Notes under the pieces: generated by a model | Databases searched by the model: none | Told to the model about the DNA's origin: nothing | The model's input: the letters and a program-made list of their open reading frames with translations, nothing else | Translations under genes and position numbers: made by a program | From: Pseudomonas fluorescens | GTDB taxonomy: Bacteria; Pseudomonadota; Gammaproteobacteria; Pseudomonadales; Pseudomonadaceae | NCBI RefSeq assembly: GCF_002837185.1 | Contig: NZ_KZ478032.1 | Location: 1 to 32,920, forward strand | Length of the DNA stretch: 32,920 nt | Direction: 5' to 3' | Part shown: one piece after another, positions 22,937 to 30,788 of the stretch | How the letters are laid out: each line of letters begins with the position of its first letter | How positions within the stretch are numbered: position 1 is the stretch's first letter

Positions 22937-24346
22937 TCAGTAGCGGTAAGCGTGCGGCTTGAACGGACCTTCAACGGTCACGCCGATGTAGTCGGCCTGG
23001 GTCTTGGTCAGTTGGGTCACAACGCCGCCGAAACCGCGAACCATTTCCAGGGCCACTTCTTCGTCGAGTTTCTTCGGCAGTACTTCCACGGTCAGGCGCT
23101 CGGCTTTCTGGGCAGGCGACAGGTCGGCGTACTTCTGCTGGAACAGGAAGATCTGCGCCAGTACCTGGTTGGCGAACGAGCCGTCCATGATGCGGCTTGG
23201 GTGACCGGTGGCGTTGCCCAGGTTAACCAGGCGGCCTTCGGCCAGCAGGATCAGGTAGTCATCGTTCTGCGGGTCGAACTTGGCAGCACCGGTACGGTGA
23301 ACCTTGTGGACCTGCGGCTTCACTTCTTCCCATGCCCAGTGCTTGCGCATGAAAGCGGTGTCGATCTCGTTGTCGAAGTGACCGATGTTGCACACCACGG
23401 CACGTTTTTTCAGGGCCTTGAGCATGTTCGCATCGCAAACATTCACGTTACCGGTGGTGGTGACGATCAGGTCGATCTTGCCCAGCAGGGCCTTGTCGAT
23501 GCTCGCTTCGGTGCCGTCGTTGACGCCGTCGATGAACGGCGACACCACTTCGAAACCGTCCATGCAGGCTTGCATGGCGCAGATGGGGTCGACTTCTGAA
23601 ACTTTAACGATCATGCCTTCCTGACGCAGAGACTGGGACGAACCCTTGCCCACGTCGCCGTAGCCGATCACCAGGGCTTGCTTGCCCGACAGCAGGTGGT
23701 CGGTGCCGCGCTTGATCGCATCGTTGAGGCTGTGACGGCAGCCGTACTTGTTGTCGTTCTTGCTCTTGGTCACCGAATCGTTGACGTTGATGGCCGGGAT
23801 CTTCAGCTCGCCCTTGGCCAGCATGTCCAGCAGGCGGTGCACGCCGGTGGTGGTTTCTTCGGTCACACCGTGGACGCGGTCGAGGATCTGCGGGTATTTC
23901 TTGTGCAGCAGCTCGGTCAGGTCGCCGCCGTCGTCGAGGATCATGTTGGCATCCCAAGGCGCGCCATCCTTGAGGATGGTTTGCTCCAGGCACCACTCGT
24001 ACTCTTCTTCGGTTTCGCCTTTCCAGGCGAATACCGGGATACCGGCGGCGGCGATAGCGGCAGCGGCCTGGTCCTGAGTCGAGAAAATGTTGCAGGACGA
24101 CCAACGCACTTCGGCCCCCAGGGCAACCAGGGTTTCGATCAGCACGGCGGTCTGGATGGTCATGTGGATGCAGCCGAGAATCTTCGCGCCCTTGAGCGGC
24201 TGCTCGGCGGCGTACTTGCGACGCAGGCCCATCAGGGCTGGCATTTCGGATTCGGCGATAAAGGTTTCGCGACGGCCCCAGGCGGCGAGGGACATGTCGG
24301 CGACTTTGTAGTCGGTGAAATCTGCAGGCGTGTTGACAGCGCTCAT
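22937..24346 (-). CDS. ahcY: S-adenosylhomocysteine hydrolase
   Basis: This 469-residue NAD-dependent enzyme cleaves S-adenosylhomocysteine to adenosine and homocysteine, removing the inhibitor of methyltransferases. Key segments are GCIHMTIQTAVLIETL (about 58-73), WSSCNIFSTQDQAAAA (about 82-97), DSVTKSKNDNKYGCR (about 190-204), the NAD-binding GYGDVGKGS and the C-terminal FKPHAYRY. The length matches Pseudomonas homologues. The start at 24346 (MSAVNTPADF) is right because GGAGG lies seven bases upstream. A longer in-frame start at 24448 would translate through the riboswitch. Expression should rise with SAH through that element. Confidence 0.97.
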   Translation of the reverse strand: MSAVNTPADFTDYKVADMSLAAWGRRETFIAESEMPALMGLRRKYAAEQPLKGAKILGCIHMTIQTAVLIETLVALGAEVRWSSCNIFSTQDQAAAAIAAAGIPVFAWKGETEEEYEWCLEQTILKDGAPWDANMILDDGGDLTELLHKKYPQILDRVHGVTEETTTGVHRLLDMLAKGELKIPAINVNDSVTKSKNDNKYGCRHSLNDAIKRGTDHLLSGKQALVIGYGDVGKGSSQSLRQEGMIVKVSEVDPICAMQACMDGFEVVSPFIDGVNDGTEASIDKALLGKIDLIVTTTGNVNVCDANMLKALKKRAVVCNIGHFDNEIDTAFMRKHWAWEEVKPQVHKVHRTGAAKFDPQNDDYLILLAEGRLVNLGNATGHPSRIMDGSFANQVLAQIFLFQQKYADLSPAQKAERLTVEVLPKKLDEEVALEMVRGFGGVVTQLTKTQADYIGVTVEGPFKPHAYRY

Positions 24347-24355
24347 GAAGAGCCT

Positions 24356-24376
24356 CCATTCGTAGTGTGCGAATGG
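24356..24376 (-). promoter_or_regulatory. Ribosome-binding-site hairpin of the ahcY leader
   Basis: On the minus strand CCATTCG and CGAATGG pair across a CACACTA loop. The 3' arm ends in the first two G of the GGAGG ribosome binding site. The 5' arm shares two C with the pseudoknot strand of the SAH riboswitch. The two structures therefore compete, and this is the likely expression platform. Confidence 0.6.
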
Positions 24377-24470
24377 GCGCCGTTGTGCGTTTAGTATCCA
24401 GCTGCAAAACCAGGCCGGACAACGCCCCATCCGAGCCTGACAGGCCAAGCCTGCTGCAGCGCCCCTCGGA
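24375..24470 (-). promoter_or_regulatory. SAH riboswitch
   Basis: Read on the minus strand, CCGAG (24465-24469) pairs with CTCGG (24431-24435) to form P1. The conserved GGGGCGCTGCAGC and GTCAGGCTCGG segments match the consensus of the S-adenosylhomocysteine riboswitch known upstream of Pseudomonas ahcY. Downstream, CAACGGCGCCC (24375-24385) is the conserved 3' strand, and its GCGCCC pairs with GGGCGC inside the core to form the pseudoknot. The element lies directly upstream of ahcY. SAH binding is expected to turn translation or transcription on. Confidence 0.9.
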
Positions 24471-24482
24471 CAGGTGGCGGGA

Positions 24483-24500
24483 GAACGGTGGTGGCCGTTC
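24483..24500 (-). other. Leader hairpin upstream of the riboswitch
   Basis: GAACGG, six bases, CCGTTC form a 6-bp stem between the ahcY promoter and the riboswitch. The role is unknown; it may protect the 5' end of the transcript. Confidence 0.4.
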
Positions 24501-24513
24501 CAAATAGGGGGCG

Positions 24514-24544
24514 ATTATAGCTTTCTTTGAGCCGCAAGTGACAA
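24514..24544 (-). promoter_or_regulatory. Sigma-70-type promoter of ahcY
   Basis: On the minus strand TTGTCA (24539-24544) and a perfect TATAAT (24514-24519) are separated by 19 bases, slightly long. Transcription would start near 24507, giving a leader of about 160 bases that contains the whole riboswitch. Confidence 0.6.
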
Positions 24545-24592
24545 GCTGCAAGCGGCAAGTTTAAAGCGAATCGGCTTTTACTTGCAGCTTGT
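24541..24592. repeat. Long inverted repeat of CTTG-AGCTTG type
   Basis: ACAAGCTGCAAG (24541-24552) and CTTGCAGCTTGT (24581-24592) pair perfectly over 12 bp. A nested AAAGC-GAATCG-GCTTT stem lies between them. Surrounding CAAG/CTTG iterations (to about 24611) are a common intergenic repeat type in Pseudomonas. It overlaps the -35 of ahcY and lies in the leader of the thioesterase gene. Confidence 0.7.
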
Positions 24593-24653
24593 AGCTTGAA
24601 ACTTGAAGCTAGGGGGGAAATATATCTTTAAAACACCTCAGAGTGCGCCTCCC

Positions 24654-25058
24654 ATGAACTTCCACACCCGCAAATGGGTAAAACCCGAAGACCTCAACCC
24701 CAACGGCACCCTGTTCGGCGGCAGCCTGCTGCGCTGGATCGACGAAGAAGCCGCCATCTACGCTATCGTCCAACTGGGCAACCAGCGCGTGGTGACCAAG
24801 TACATTTCCGAAATCAACTTTGTCAGCGCCTCGCGCCAGGGCGACATCATCGAGCTGGGCATCACCGCCACCGAGTTCGGTCGCACCTCCATCACCCTGA
24901 CCTGTGAAGTGCGCAACAAGATCACCCGCAAGAGCATCCTGACCGTAGAGAAAATGGTCTTCGTCAACCTCGGTGAAGATGGCCTGCCTGCGCCTCATGG
25001 TCGTACCGAAATCAAGTACGTGAAGGATCAGTTCAAGGACGACAGTCTTTCCGAGTGA
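24654..25058 (+). CDS. Acyl-CoA thioesterase (YciA/BFIT hotdog family)
   Basis: This 134-residue single hotdog-domain protein hydrolyses acyl-CoA thioesters. The signature PNGTLFGGSLLRWIDEEAA (about 16-34) carries the N-x-x-G-x-x-FGG and the acidic catalytic D-E residues. FVSASRQGDIIELGI (about 57-71) and the RTSITLTCEV strand complete the fold. ATG 24654 starts MNFHTRKWVKPED. A TTG start at 24603 lies within the repeat and is unlikely. No strong ribosome binding site is visible. It is divergent from ahcY. Confidence 0.9.
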   Translation: MNFHTRKWVKPEDLNPNGTLFGGSLLRWIDEEAAIYAIVQLGNQRVVTKYISEINFVSASRQGDIIELGITATEFGRTSITLTCEVRNKITRKSILTVEKMVFVNLGEDGLPAPHGRTEIKYVKDQFKDDSLSE

Positions 25059-25072
25059 CAACGTAGCGGTGT

Positions 25073-25090
25073 GATTTGCTTTACCAAATC
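25073..25090 (+). other. Small hairpin before the ExoU-like gene
   Basis: GATTTG, CTTTAC, CAAATC form a 6-bp stem 15 bases after the thioesterase stop. There is no T-run. It may be a weak terminator or an operator. No HrpL-type GGAACC box is visible in this 97-base gap. Confidence 0.35.
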
Positions 25091-25155
25091 ATTCCGTACG
25101 GATCGTCGCGAGAGGCTTTCATCACTCAGGCTCACACCCAACGGAGAGCCTGTGT

Positions 25156-27102
25156 ATGAAAGTGTTCAGTCCAAGTGCCCAGATTCAGCACTTATTGGAT
25201 AAAGAGGATCAGTCTGCGGCCAAGTCCAGCGCCAAGACGCCTCTGTTGGAAGGGGTGGGCGAACGCAACGTGACGCTTCTGCGCGATGACCTGGGGCGGG
25301 TCGAAGTGATTTTGTCGGCTGCGCCTGTCACAAGCCTGGTGCTCAGCGGCGGAGGGGCCAAGGGCATCGCTTTTTCGGGGGTGGTGCAGGCCCTTGAGCA
25401 AGCGGGAAAGCTGCAGGGTATCCAACTGGCTTGCGGCTCATCCGCCGGCGCGATTTCGGCGGCGTTGATCGCCAGTGGTATGGGGGCGGCAGCCTTCGAT
25501 AAGTTGTCCGATAGCATTGATCTGCCGAGCCTGCTCAATAGCAAGGATGCCGTGACGGCGTGGATGCAGGACGCCAGTGCCACACTTGGCAAACTCATCG
25601 GCCGGTTACCCGGCCCCGTCGGTAATGTGTCTCAGCTGTTGGTGACATTGTTGCCGCGCCTGCAAACTGAAGCCTGTCCTCTGGAGGAATTGATTCGAAA
25701 TGAGTCGCGCCGGTCGCTGCTTGCGCATATCGCGCAAAGCCCTCGGGAAACCCGGCCTGCTGAAGTGATGAAGATTGCCGACAAGTTGAGTGCCGGCGGC
25801 GCACCGACGTTTGGTGACCTTGAGGTGTTGAACCGTCATATCCCCGCGATCAAGCAACTGAGCATCACCGGTACCGGTATGTTTGCTGGGCGCCCGCAGT
25901 TGGTGGTGTTCAATGCCAGCTTGACCCCGCAGATGGACATCGCTCGGGCGGCGCATATTTCCGGTTCCTTGCCGGTGGTGTTCAAAAGCCCCGTGGAACA
26001 AGGTCATGGCTTCCAGGCCGCAGGTGAAATCACCGCGTTCAAGGACGGTGGCTTATTGCTCAATACCCCGGCGCCGGGTGTGGTGCAGAAGGTATTTGCT
26101 GACAGTCCCTTGAACAAGCCTGAAGCGTTGATCGTCAAGTTTGAGTCCAGCGTCAGCGAGACACCGGCGCGAAGTGGCAGCTTTCTCAGCAGCGTGGCTG
26201 ACCGCGTCATCGGCGTCGAACATTCGGCCGCTGAAGCCTTCCAGGAGAAAAAGCTCGAAGCGTTTGCCGATCAAATCGTTACTTTGCCCCTGAAGACTGA
26301 AAAAGGTGATTTTCGCGGCCTGCTCGGCGGTACCGTCAACTTCACGATGCAGGATGAGCAAAAACAACATCTGCAGGCCAAGGCGTGTCAAGCGGTAGAG
26401 ACACATTTGGAACGCCGCTCTACAGCGCTTGGGCATCATGCGTTTCAATCACTGCATGACGCCGTGTTGGCCATGGATGATCAACTGCTCGCCAGCGTAC
26501 AGTCGGCGCTGCAAAAAGACCCGGCCGCGGCGGATGTGCTGACGTTCAGAAGCAATGCGCAGCAGGCGTTGCAAGTGCTGGATGAGGCGATCACCGAAGC
26601 GAATCAGACCCACGATACGCTACTGTTTACGCCGCAAATTTTATCAGCGCTGCGCAACCTGGATGCCCTTGTACGACGGCCTGAGCAAGTCGACTGGTTG
26701 GGAGGGCGTCTCAATGTCGCCGATCAGCGTAACTTTCAGCAGTTGCTGCAAATGGCGGCCAGGCAGATCGCAGGCGGTGCGCCGCCGGTGTCCAAAGTCA
26801 TCGTCGGCGCTGTCGCTCAGATGGGCGCGCGCGATATCGCGATGAAAGCAGACAACTTCACGCGGGAGGTGATCTACCCTTCGTTGTTTCGGCCTGGCCA
26901 ACCCGGCGCCAATGTCGAACTGCTCCAGCGTACGGCTCAAGACTTGGCGTGGGCTACCACGCCCACCGAGTTCAATCGTGTGCTCGGCACCCTCGGCGAC
27001 AGTTACAAAGCACGTAATAAACCCTGGGATAAAGCGTCCGGTTCCACCACGGTGGAAATGGCCCAGGCCTGGAGAATTCCGGTTAAGTTGCCTGGGCACT
27101 GA
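25156..27102 (+). CDS. ExoU-like patatin phospholipase A2 (type III effector family)
   Basis: This 648-residue homologue of P. aeruginosa ExoU resembles it from the patatin domain to the C-terminus. Visible features are LVLSGGGAKGIAF (61-73, oxyanion hole), CGSSAGAISAAL (93-104) with the nucleophile Ser96, and DGG (297-299) with the catalytic Asp297. These are offset by about 46 residues from Ser142/Asp344 of ExoU. The C-terminal four-helix membrane-localisation region is represented by EVIYPSLFRPGQP and the STTVEMAQAW ending. In ExoU, activity needs host ubiquitin. The shortened N-terminus corresponds to the chaperone-binding/secretion region, and no spcU-like gene follows. GGAG lies nine bases before the ATG. 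Secretion and function are inferred. Confidence 0.9.
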   Translation: MKVFSPSAQIQHLLDKEDQSAAKSSAKTPLLEGVGERNVTLLRDDLGRVEVILSAAPVTSLVLSGGGAKGIAFSGVVQALEQAGKLQGIQLACGSSAGAISAALIASGMGAAAFDKLSDSIDLPSLLNSKDAVTAWMQDASATLGKLIGRLPGPVGNVSQLLVTLLPRLQTEACPLEELIRNESRRSLLAHIAQSPRETRPAEVMKIADKLSAGGAPTFGDLEVLNRHIPAIKQLSITGTGMFAGRPQLVVFNASLTPQMDIARAAHISGSLPVVFKSPVEQGHGFQAAGEITAFKDGGLLLNTPAPGVVQKVFADSPLNKPEALIVKFESSVSETPARSGSFLSSVADRVIGVEHSAAEAFQEKKLEAFADQIVTLPLKTEKGDFRGLLGGTVNFTMQDEQKQHLQAKACQAVETHLERRSTALGHHAFQSLHDAVLAMDDQLLASVQSALQKDPAAADVLTFRSNAQQALQVLDEAITEANQTHDTLLFTPQILSALRNLDALVRRPEQVDWLGGRLNVADQRNFQQLLQMAARQIAGGAPPVSKVIVGAVAQMGARDIAMKADNFTREVIYPSLFRPGQPGANVELLQRTAQDLAWATTPTEFNRVLGTLGDSYKARNKPWDKASGSTTVEMAQAWRIPVKLPGH

Positions 27103-27158
27103 ACAGCCACGGTGGCCGCGTGTCGTAGCTACACGCCCCCCTTGGACTCCGGATAATC

Positions 27159-28058
27159 ATGGCCACCGACGAAGCAGGCAAAACCCCCAACCTGTCGCAG
27201 GAAGAGCAGCAGGACGTAGACAAAAACCAGCCGCCCCGCGCGGCGGTGCTGCATGAAATCATTCGTACTCAAGGCGACCAGGAGCTGGAGCGCAGCGTCG
27301 CGGCGTTGTGGTGGTCTGCCCTGGCTGCCGGGTTGACCATGGGTTTGTCGCTGATGGCCATGGGATTGCTCAACTCACGCCTGCCGGACGGCGAAGCGTT
27401 CAAGGTCATCGCCAGCTTTGGCTATTGCGCGGGTTTTCTGGCGGTGATCCTCGCGCGCCAGCAGCTGTTTACCGAAAATACCCTCACCGCCGTGTTGCCG
27501 GTGATGAGCAAACCGACCCTGGCCAATGCCGGGCGCCTGTTGCGACTGTGGACGGTGGTGCTGGTGGGCAACCTGTGTGGCACCCTGCTGGTGGCCTATG
27601 TAATGCTGCACCTGCCGATATTCGACACCAAGACCGACATGGCCTTCCTCGAAATCGGGCGCAAGATCATGGAAAACGACACCGGCCAGATGTTCGCCAA
27701 AGGCATCGTCTCTGGCTGGATGATCGCCACCATGGTGTGGATGATCCCGTCGATGGAAAGCGCCAAGATGTGGATCATCATCCTGATCACCTACCTGATG
27801 GCGTTGGGCGATTTCACTCACATCGTGGTGGGCTCGGCGGAAGTGTCGTACCTGGTGTTTGCCGGCGAACTGTCGTGGCATGACTTCTGGCTGGTATTCG
27901 CCGGCCCGACCCTGGCCGGCAATATCATCGGTGGCAGCTTTATCTTTGCGTTGATCAGCCATGCGCAGATTCGCAGTGAAGGCCAGGCGCCCAGTTCGGG
28001 TAAACAGGCGCCCGGTAAACTCCCCAAGGAGCATTCCGATTCGGCACAGGATAAATGA
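27159..28058 (+). CDS. Formate/nitrite transporter family protein (YfdC-like)
   Basis: This 299-residue inner-membrane channel of the FNT family has six hydrophobic segments between about residues 50 and 262. A charged N-terminal extension of about 45 residues and a hydrophilic C-terminal tail are characteristic of the YfdC subgroup. VILARQQLFTENTLTAV and GDFTHIVVGSAE are recognisable channel-lining segments, the first matching the conserved FTEN-type motif. The native substrate of YfdC proteins is uncertain. It starts 56 bases after the ExoU-like gene on the same strand and is convergent with the symporter gene, leaving only 12 bases between stops. Confidence 0.9.
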   Translation: MATDEAGKTPNLSQEEQQDVDKNQPPRAAVLHEIIRTQGDQELERSVAALWWSALAAGLTMGLSLMAMGLLNSRLPDGEAFKVIASFGYCAGFLAVILARQQLFTENTLTAVLPVMSKPTLANAGRLLRLWTVVLVGNLCGTLLVAYVMLHLPIFDTKTDMAFLEIGRKIMENDTGQMFAKGIVSGWMIATMVWMIPSMESAKMWIIILITYLMALGDFTHIVVGSAEVSYLVFAGELSWHDFWLVFAGPTLAGNIIGGSFIFALISHAQIRSEGQAPSSGKQAPGKLPKEHSDSAQDK

Positions 28059-28070
28059 TCAATGGGTGGT

Positions 28071-29360
28071 TCACGCCTGCAAGGGTGGAGTGGCGGGCTT
28101 TGCCGGCGCGTCACTGCGCGGCGCTTCGAGCTGGCCCTCCCAGCGCGCGATGACCAGCGGTGCCAGTGCATTGCCCAACACATTGAGCGCCGTGACCGGC
28201 ATGTCCATCAGCCGGTAGACGCCCGCGATGATCGCCACGCCTTCCACCGGCAACCCCGCTGTCGTCAGGGTTGCCGTCAGGATGATGAACATGAAGCCCG
28301 GCACGCCCGCCGCCCCTTTTGACGTCAATACCATGATCAGCACCAGCATCGCCTGGTCCGCAAGACTGAGGTCGATGCCGTAGGCCTGGGCAATGAACAA
28401 TGTGCCAAGTGCAGCGAACAGAGATGCGCCATCGAGGTTGAAGGAGTACCCCAGTGGGATGACCATGCTGGTGATCGAGCGGGGGGCGCCGTAACGTTCC
28501 ATTTTCTCGATCAGCTGCGGCATCACCGTGGCCGACGCGGCGCTGCTGTACGCCAGCAACAATTCGCTGCGGATTTCGCGTATCAAGTGAAAAAGGCCCA
28601 CTCCGGCGACGCGCGCGACCACTCCTAGAACACAGATTGCAAACAATGCCACGGCGACATAGGTGATGCCGATCAGCTTGGCCAGGGGCAGTAAAGCGCT
28701 GAGCCCGAAACTGGCCACTGTCACAGCGATCAAGCCAAAGATGCCAATGGGTGAGTAATGCATGACCAGATGAGTGACTTTGAACATGGTGTCCGAGACT
28801 GCCTGCATCACAGCCACCAGGGGGGCTTTCTGCGGGGCCGGCAGCAGTGATAACGCGCAACCGAACAGGATGGCAAAGAACAACACCGATAGCAGCTTGC
28901 CTTGCGACATCGCTGACACGATGTTGTCCGGCACGATGTTGGCCAGGGTTCGGCCCAGGTTTTGCGTCTCGCTGGCGCTGGCCAGGCCTGATACCGGAGC
29001 TTGCAGGGTACTGCTGAAGTCGGCGCCGACGCCGGGCTGCAATACATTGCCGACGATCAGGCCGAACACGATGGCGATACTGGTAATGGTGAAGAAGTAC
29101 GTGAAGGTCTTCAGGCCGACGCGACCCAGGGCGCGAGTACTGCCCGCCCCGGCGATGCCGACAACCATGCAGGCGAACACCAGCGGCACCACGATCATCT
29201 TCATCAGCCGAATGAACAAGTCCCCGGCGGGTTGCAGCAGGTTGTCGATAAACCAGGTCTTGTGCTCCGGGAACTGATTGAGAAGGACGCCGACGATCAC
29301 GCCGGCGGCGAGACCTATCATGATGCGGGTTACCAGGCTGGAGGATGTATTTGTACGCAT
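28071..29360 (-). CDS. SLC1-type dicarboxylate/amino acid:cation symporter
   Basis: This 429-residue secondary transporter of the DctA/GltP (DAACS) family has about eight transmembrane helices plus two re-entrant loops. The family serine-rich motif AYSSAASATVMPQL (about 270-283), the substrate/ion motif GYSFNLDGASLF, KGAAGVPG and MDMPVTALNVLGN are all present. Substrates are C4-dicarboxylates or acidic amino acids, not distinguishable here. ATG 29360 has AAAGGGAT upstream. It follows the VOC protein gene by 38 bases on the same strand and is probably its operon partner. Confidence 0.92.
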   Translation of the reverse strand: MRTNTSSSLVTRIMIGLAAGVIVGVLLNQFPEHKTWFIDNLLQPAGDLFIRLMKMIVVPLVFACMVVGIAGAGSTRALGRVGLKTFTYFFTITSIAIVFGLIVGNVLQPGVGADFSSTLQAPVSGLASASETQNLGRTLANIVPDNIVSAMSQGKLLSVLFFAILFGCALSLLPAPQKAPLVAVMQAVSDTMFKVTHLVMHYSPIGIFGLIAVTVASFGLSALLPLAKLIGITYVAVALFAICVLGVVARVAGVGLFHLIREIRSELLLAYSSAASATVMPQLIEKMERYGAPRSITSMVIPLGYSFNLDGASLFAALGTLFIAQAYGIDLSLADQAMLVLIMVLTSKGAAGVPGFMFIILTATLTTAGLPVEGVAIIAGVYRLMDMPVTALNVLGNALAPLVIARWEGQLEAPRSDAPAKPATPPLQA

Positions 29361-29398
29361 GCTGTATCCCTTTATTTATTGTTTTGGGGGCGGGAATT

Positions 29399-29812
29399 TC
29401 AGGGGTGGAACAGGTTGTTGAAATCCTTGAATCCCTTGATTTCGATGGGGTTGCCGCTGGGGTCTAGAAAGAACATCGTGCGTTGCTCGCCGGCTTCGCC
29501 CACAAACCGGACCACCGGGGGGATTTCGAAGGCAGTGCCCAGCTGGGTCAGGCGTTCGGCCAGCGCCAGCCACTCATCCAGCGGCAACACGACGCCGATA
29601 TGCGGCATCAACACGCTGTGCTCTCCGACCTGGCCGGTACGGGTCGTGCTGAAGGGCGTGCCCAGGTGCAGAGAGAGCTGATTGCCGAAGAAGTCGAAAT
29701 CAATCCAGGTGTCGGCGCTGCGGCCTTCATGGCAACCCAACACATCTCGATAAAAAATCCGCGCTTGGTCCAGGTCACGAACATGATATGCAGCGTGAAA
29801 GGGTCTGTTCAT
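29399..29812 (-). CDS. VOC (glyoxalase/bleomycin resistance/dioxygenase) family protein
   Basis: This 137-residue vicinal-oxygen-chelate protein has two beta-alpha-beta-beta-beta modules: HAAYHVRDLDQARIFYRDVLG (about 6-26) and PHIGVVLPLDEW with a C-terminal FFLDPSGNPIEIKGF. Candidate metal ligands are an N-terminal histidine, the central His of MPHIGV and the Glu of IEIKGF. It could act as a lyase, isomerase or binding protein for a small carbonyl compound. The start at 29812 gives the MNRPFHAAYHV opening typical of the group. It is the first gene of a two-gene unit with the symporter, divergent from a LysR gene. Confidence 0.88.
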   Translation of the reverse strand: MNRPFHAAYHVRDLDQARIFYRDVLGCHEGRSADTWIDFDFFGNQLSLHLGTPFSTTRTGQVGEHSVLMPHIGVVLPLDEWLALAERLTQLGTAFEIPPVVRFVGEAGEQRTMFFLDPSGNPIEIKGFKDFNNLFHP

Positions 29813-29873
29813 GGGGGCTTCCCGAGTCAATGAGCATCCAGGGTAATCAGGCCGCACGACGGGGTAAAACAGC

Positions 29874-29893
29874 TTCGCGTTGCGCTGAGCGAA
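29874..29893. promoter_or_regulatory. Candidate operator between LysR gene and VOC/symporter unit
   Basis: TTCGC, ten bases, GCGAA is an inverted repeat in the 91-base divergent gap, next to the ribosome binding site of the LysR gene. This position would suit autoregulation. Confidence 0.35.
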
Positions 29894-29903
29894 AGGAAAA
29901 ATT

Positions 29904-30764
29904 ATGGACGTGCGCTTTCTTAAAAGCCTGATTTCGGTGGTTGAGACCGGTTCGATTGCGGCAGCTGCACGCCGGGAGAATCGCACTGCTGCGGCCATCA
30001 GCCAACGCATCCAGGCCCTTGAACGAGCGTTAGGGTGCACGTTGTTACAGCGCACGGCGCACGCGGCGCGCCCCTCGGACCAATGTCTGGCGCTGATGCC
30101 TAGAATCCGTTTGATCGTTGAGCAGGTGCAGGCGCTGCAGAGCGATCTGGCGCACGATGCGTTAGCGGGGGACATGAAGATTGGCGCGATATCAACGGCA
30201 CTGACTGGCGTGCTGCCACGCCTGATTGAGCGGTTGGCGGTGTCGGCCCCCGCGCTGAAGCTGACGATCACTCCCGGCGATTCCAAAAGCCTTTATGAAA
30301 AAGTGCTGACCGGCGAGCTGGACGCGGCGATTCTGGTGAGGCCACCTTTTCAGCCGCCAAAATCCTTGACGCTGGTGGTGCTCAAGGCTGAGCCGCTCAT
30401 TCTTATCACCCCGGCCAGTCTTTGCGCGCAGCCGGTGGAGACGCTGATGCGCGAGCAGCCGTTCATTCGCTATGACGCTCGGGCCTGGGGCGGGCAGATT
30501 GCCCAGCGTTATCTTGATGAACGGGCTTTTGAACCGAAAGTGGTATGCGAGTTGGATGCGCTGGAAACCATTGTGATGCTGGTTGCACAGGGAATGGGGG
30601 TTTCGCTGGTGCCGCAATGGGCCGGCATGGCACTGGATGGGTTGCGTGTGCTGCCGGTCGCTGGAGGGCGGTGCTACTCGCGTGACCTTGTGGTGTTGCA
30701 TGATTCGACGCCGCACCGCCCATCGGCGATGCGGCATTTGCTTGGGCTACTGCTCGGCAGCTAG
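29904..30764 (+). CDS. LysR-type regulator divergent from VOC/symporter genes
   Basis: This 286-residue LysR regulator has its helix-turn-helix in about residues 17-36 (SIAAAARRENRTAAAISQRI) and an effector domain from about residue 88 (GDMKIGAISTAL). AAAGGAAA precedes the ATG closely. Divergent position over a 91-base gap makes the VOC-symporter pair its likely target. The DNA-recognition helix is unusual in reading ENRTAAAISQ rather than the common VSQPAVSR pattern. The ligand is unknown. Confidence 0.9.
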   Translation: MDVRFLKSLISVVETGSIAAAARRENRTAAAISQRIQALERALGCTLLQRTAHAARPSDQCLALMPRIRLIVEQVQALQSDLAHDALAGDMKIGAISTALTGVLPRLIERLAVSAPALKLTITPGDSKSLYEKVLTGELDAAILVRPPFQPPKSLTLVVLKAEPLILITPASLCAQPVETLMREQPFIRYDARAWGGQIAQRYLDERAFEPKVVCELDALETIVMLVAQGMGVSLVPQWAGMALDGLRVLPVAGGRCYSRDLVVLHDSTPHRPSAMRHLLGLLLGS

Positions 30765-30788
30765 AAGCGCAGTGGCCTGGACGCCGCC

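Noticed and set aside
24346..24448. Extended ahcY start adding 34 residues
   Set aside because: It would translate the SAH riboswitch. The internal ATG has GGAGG at proper spacing and gives the family length.
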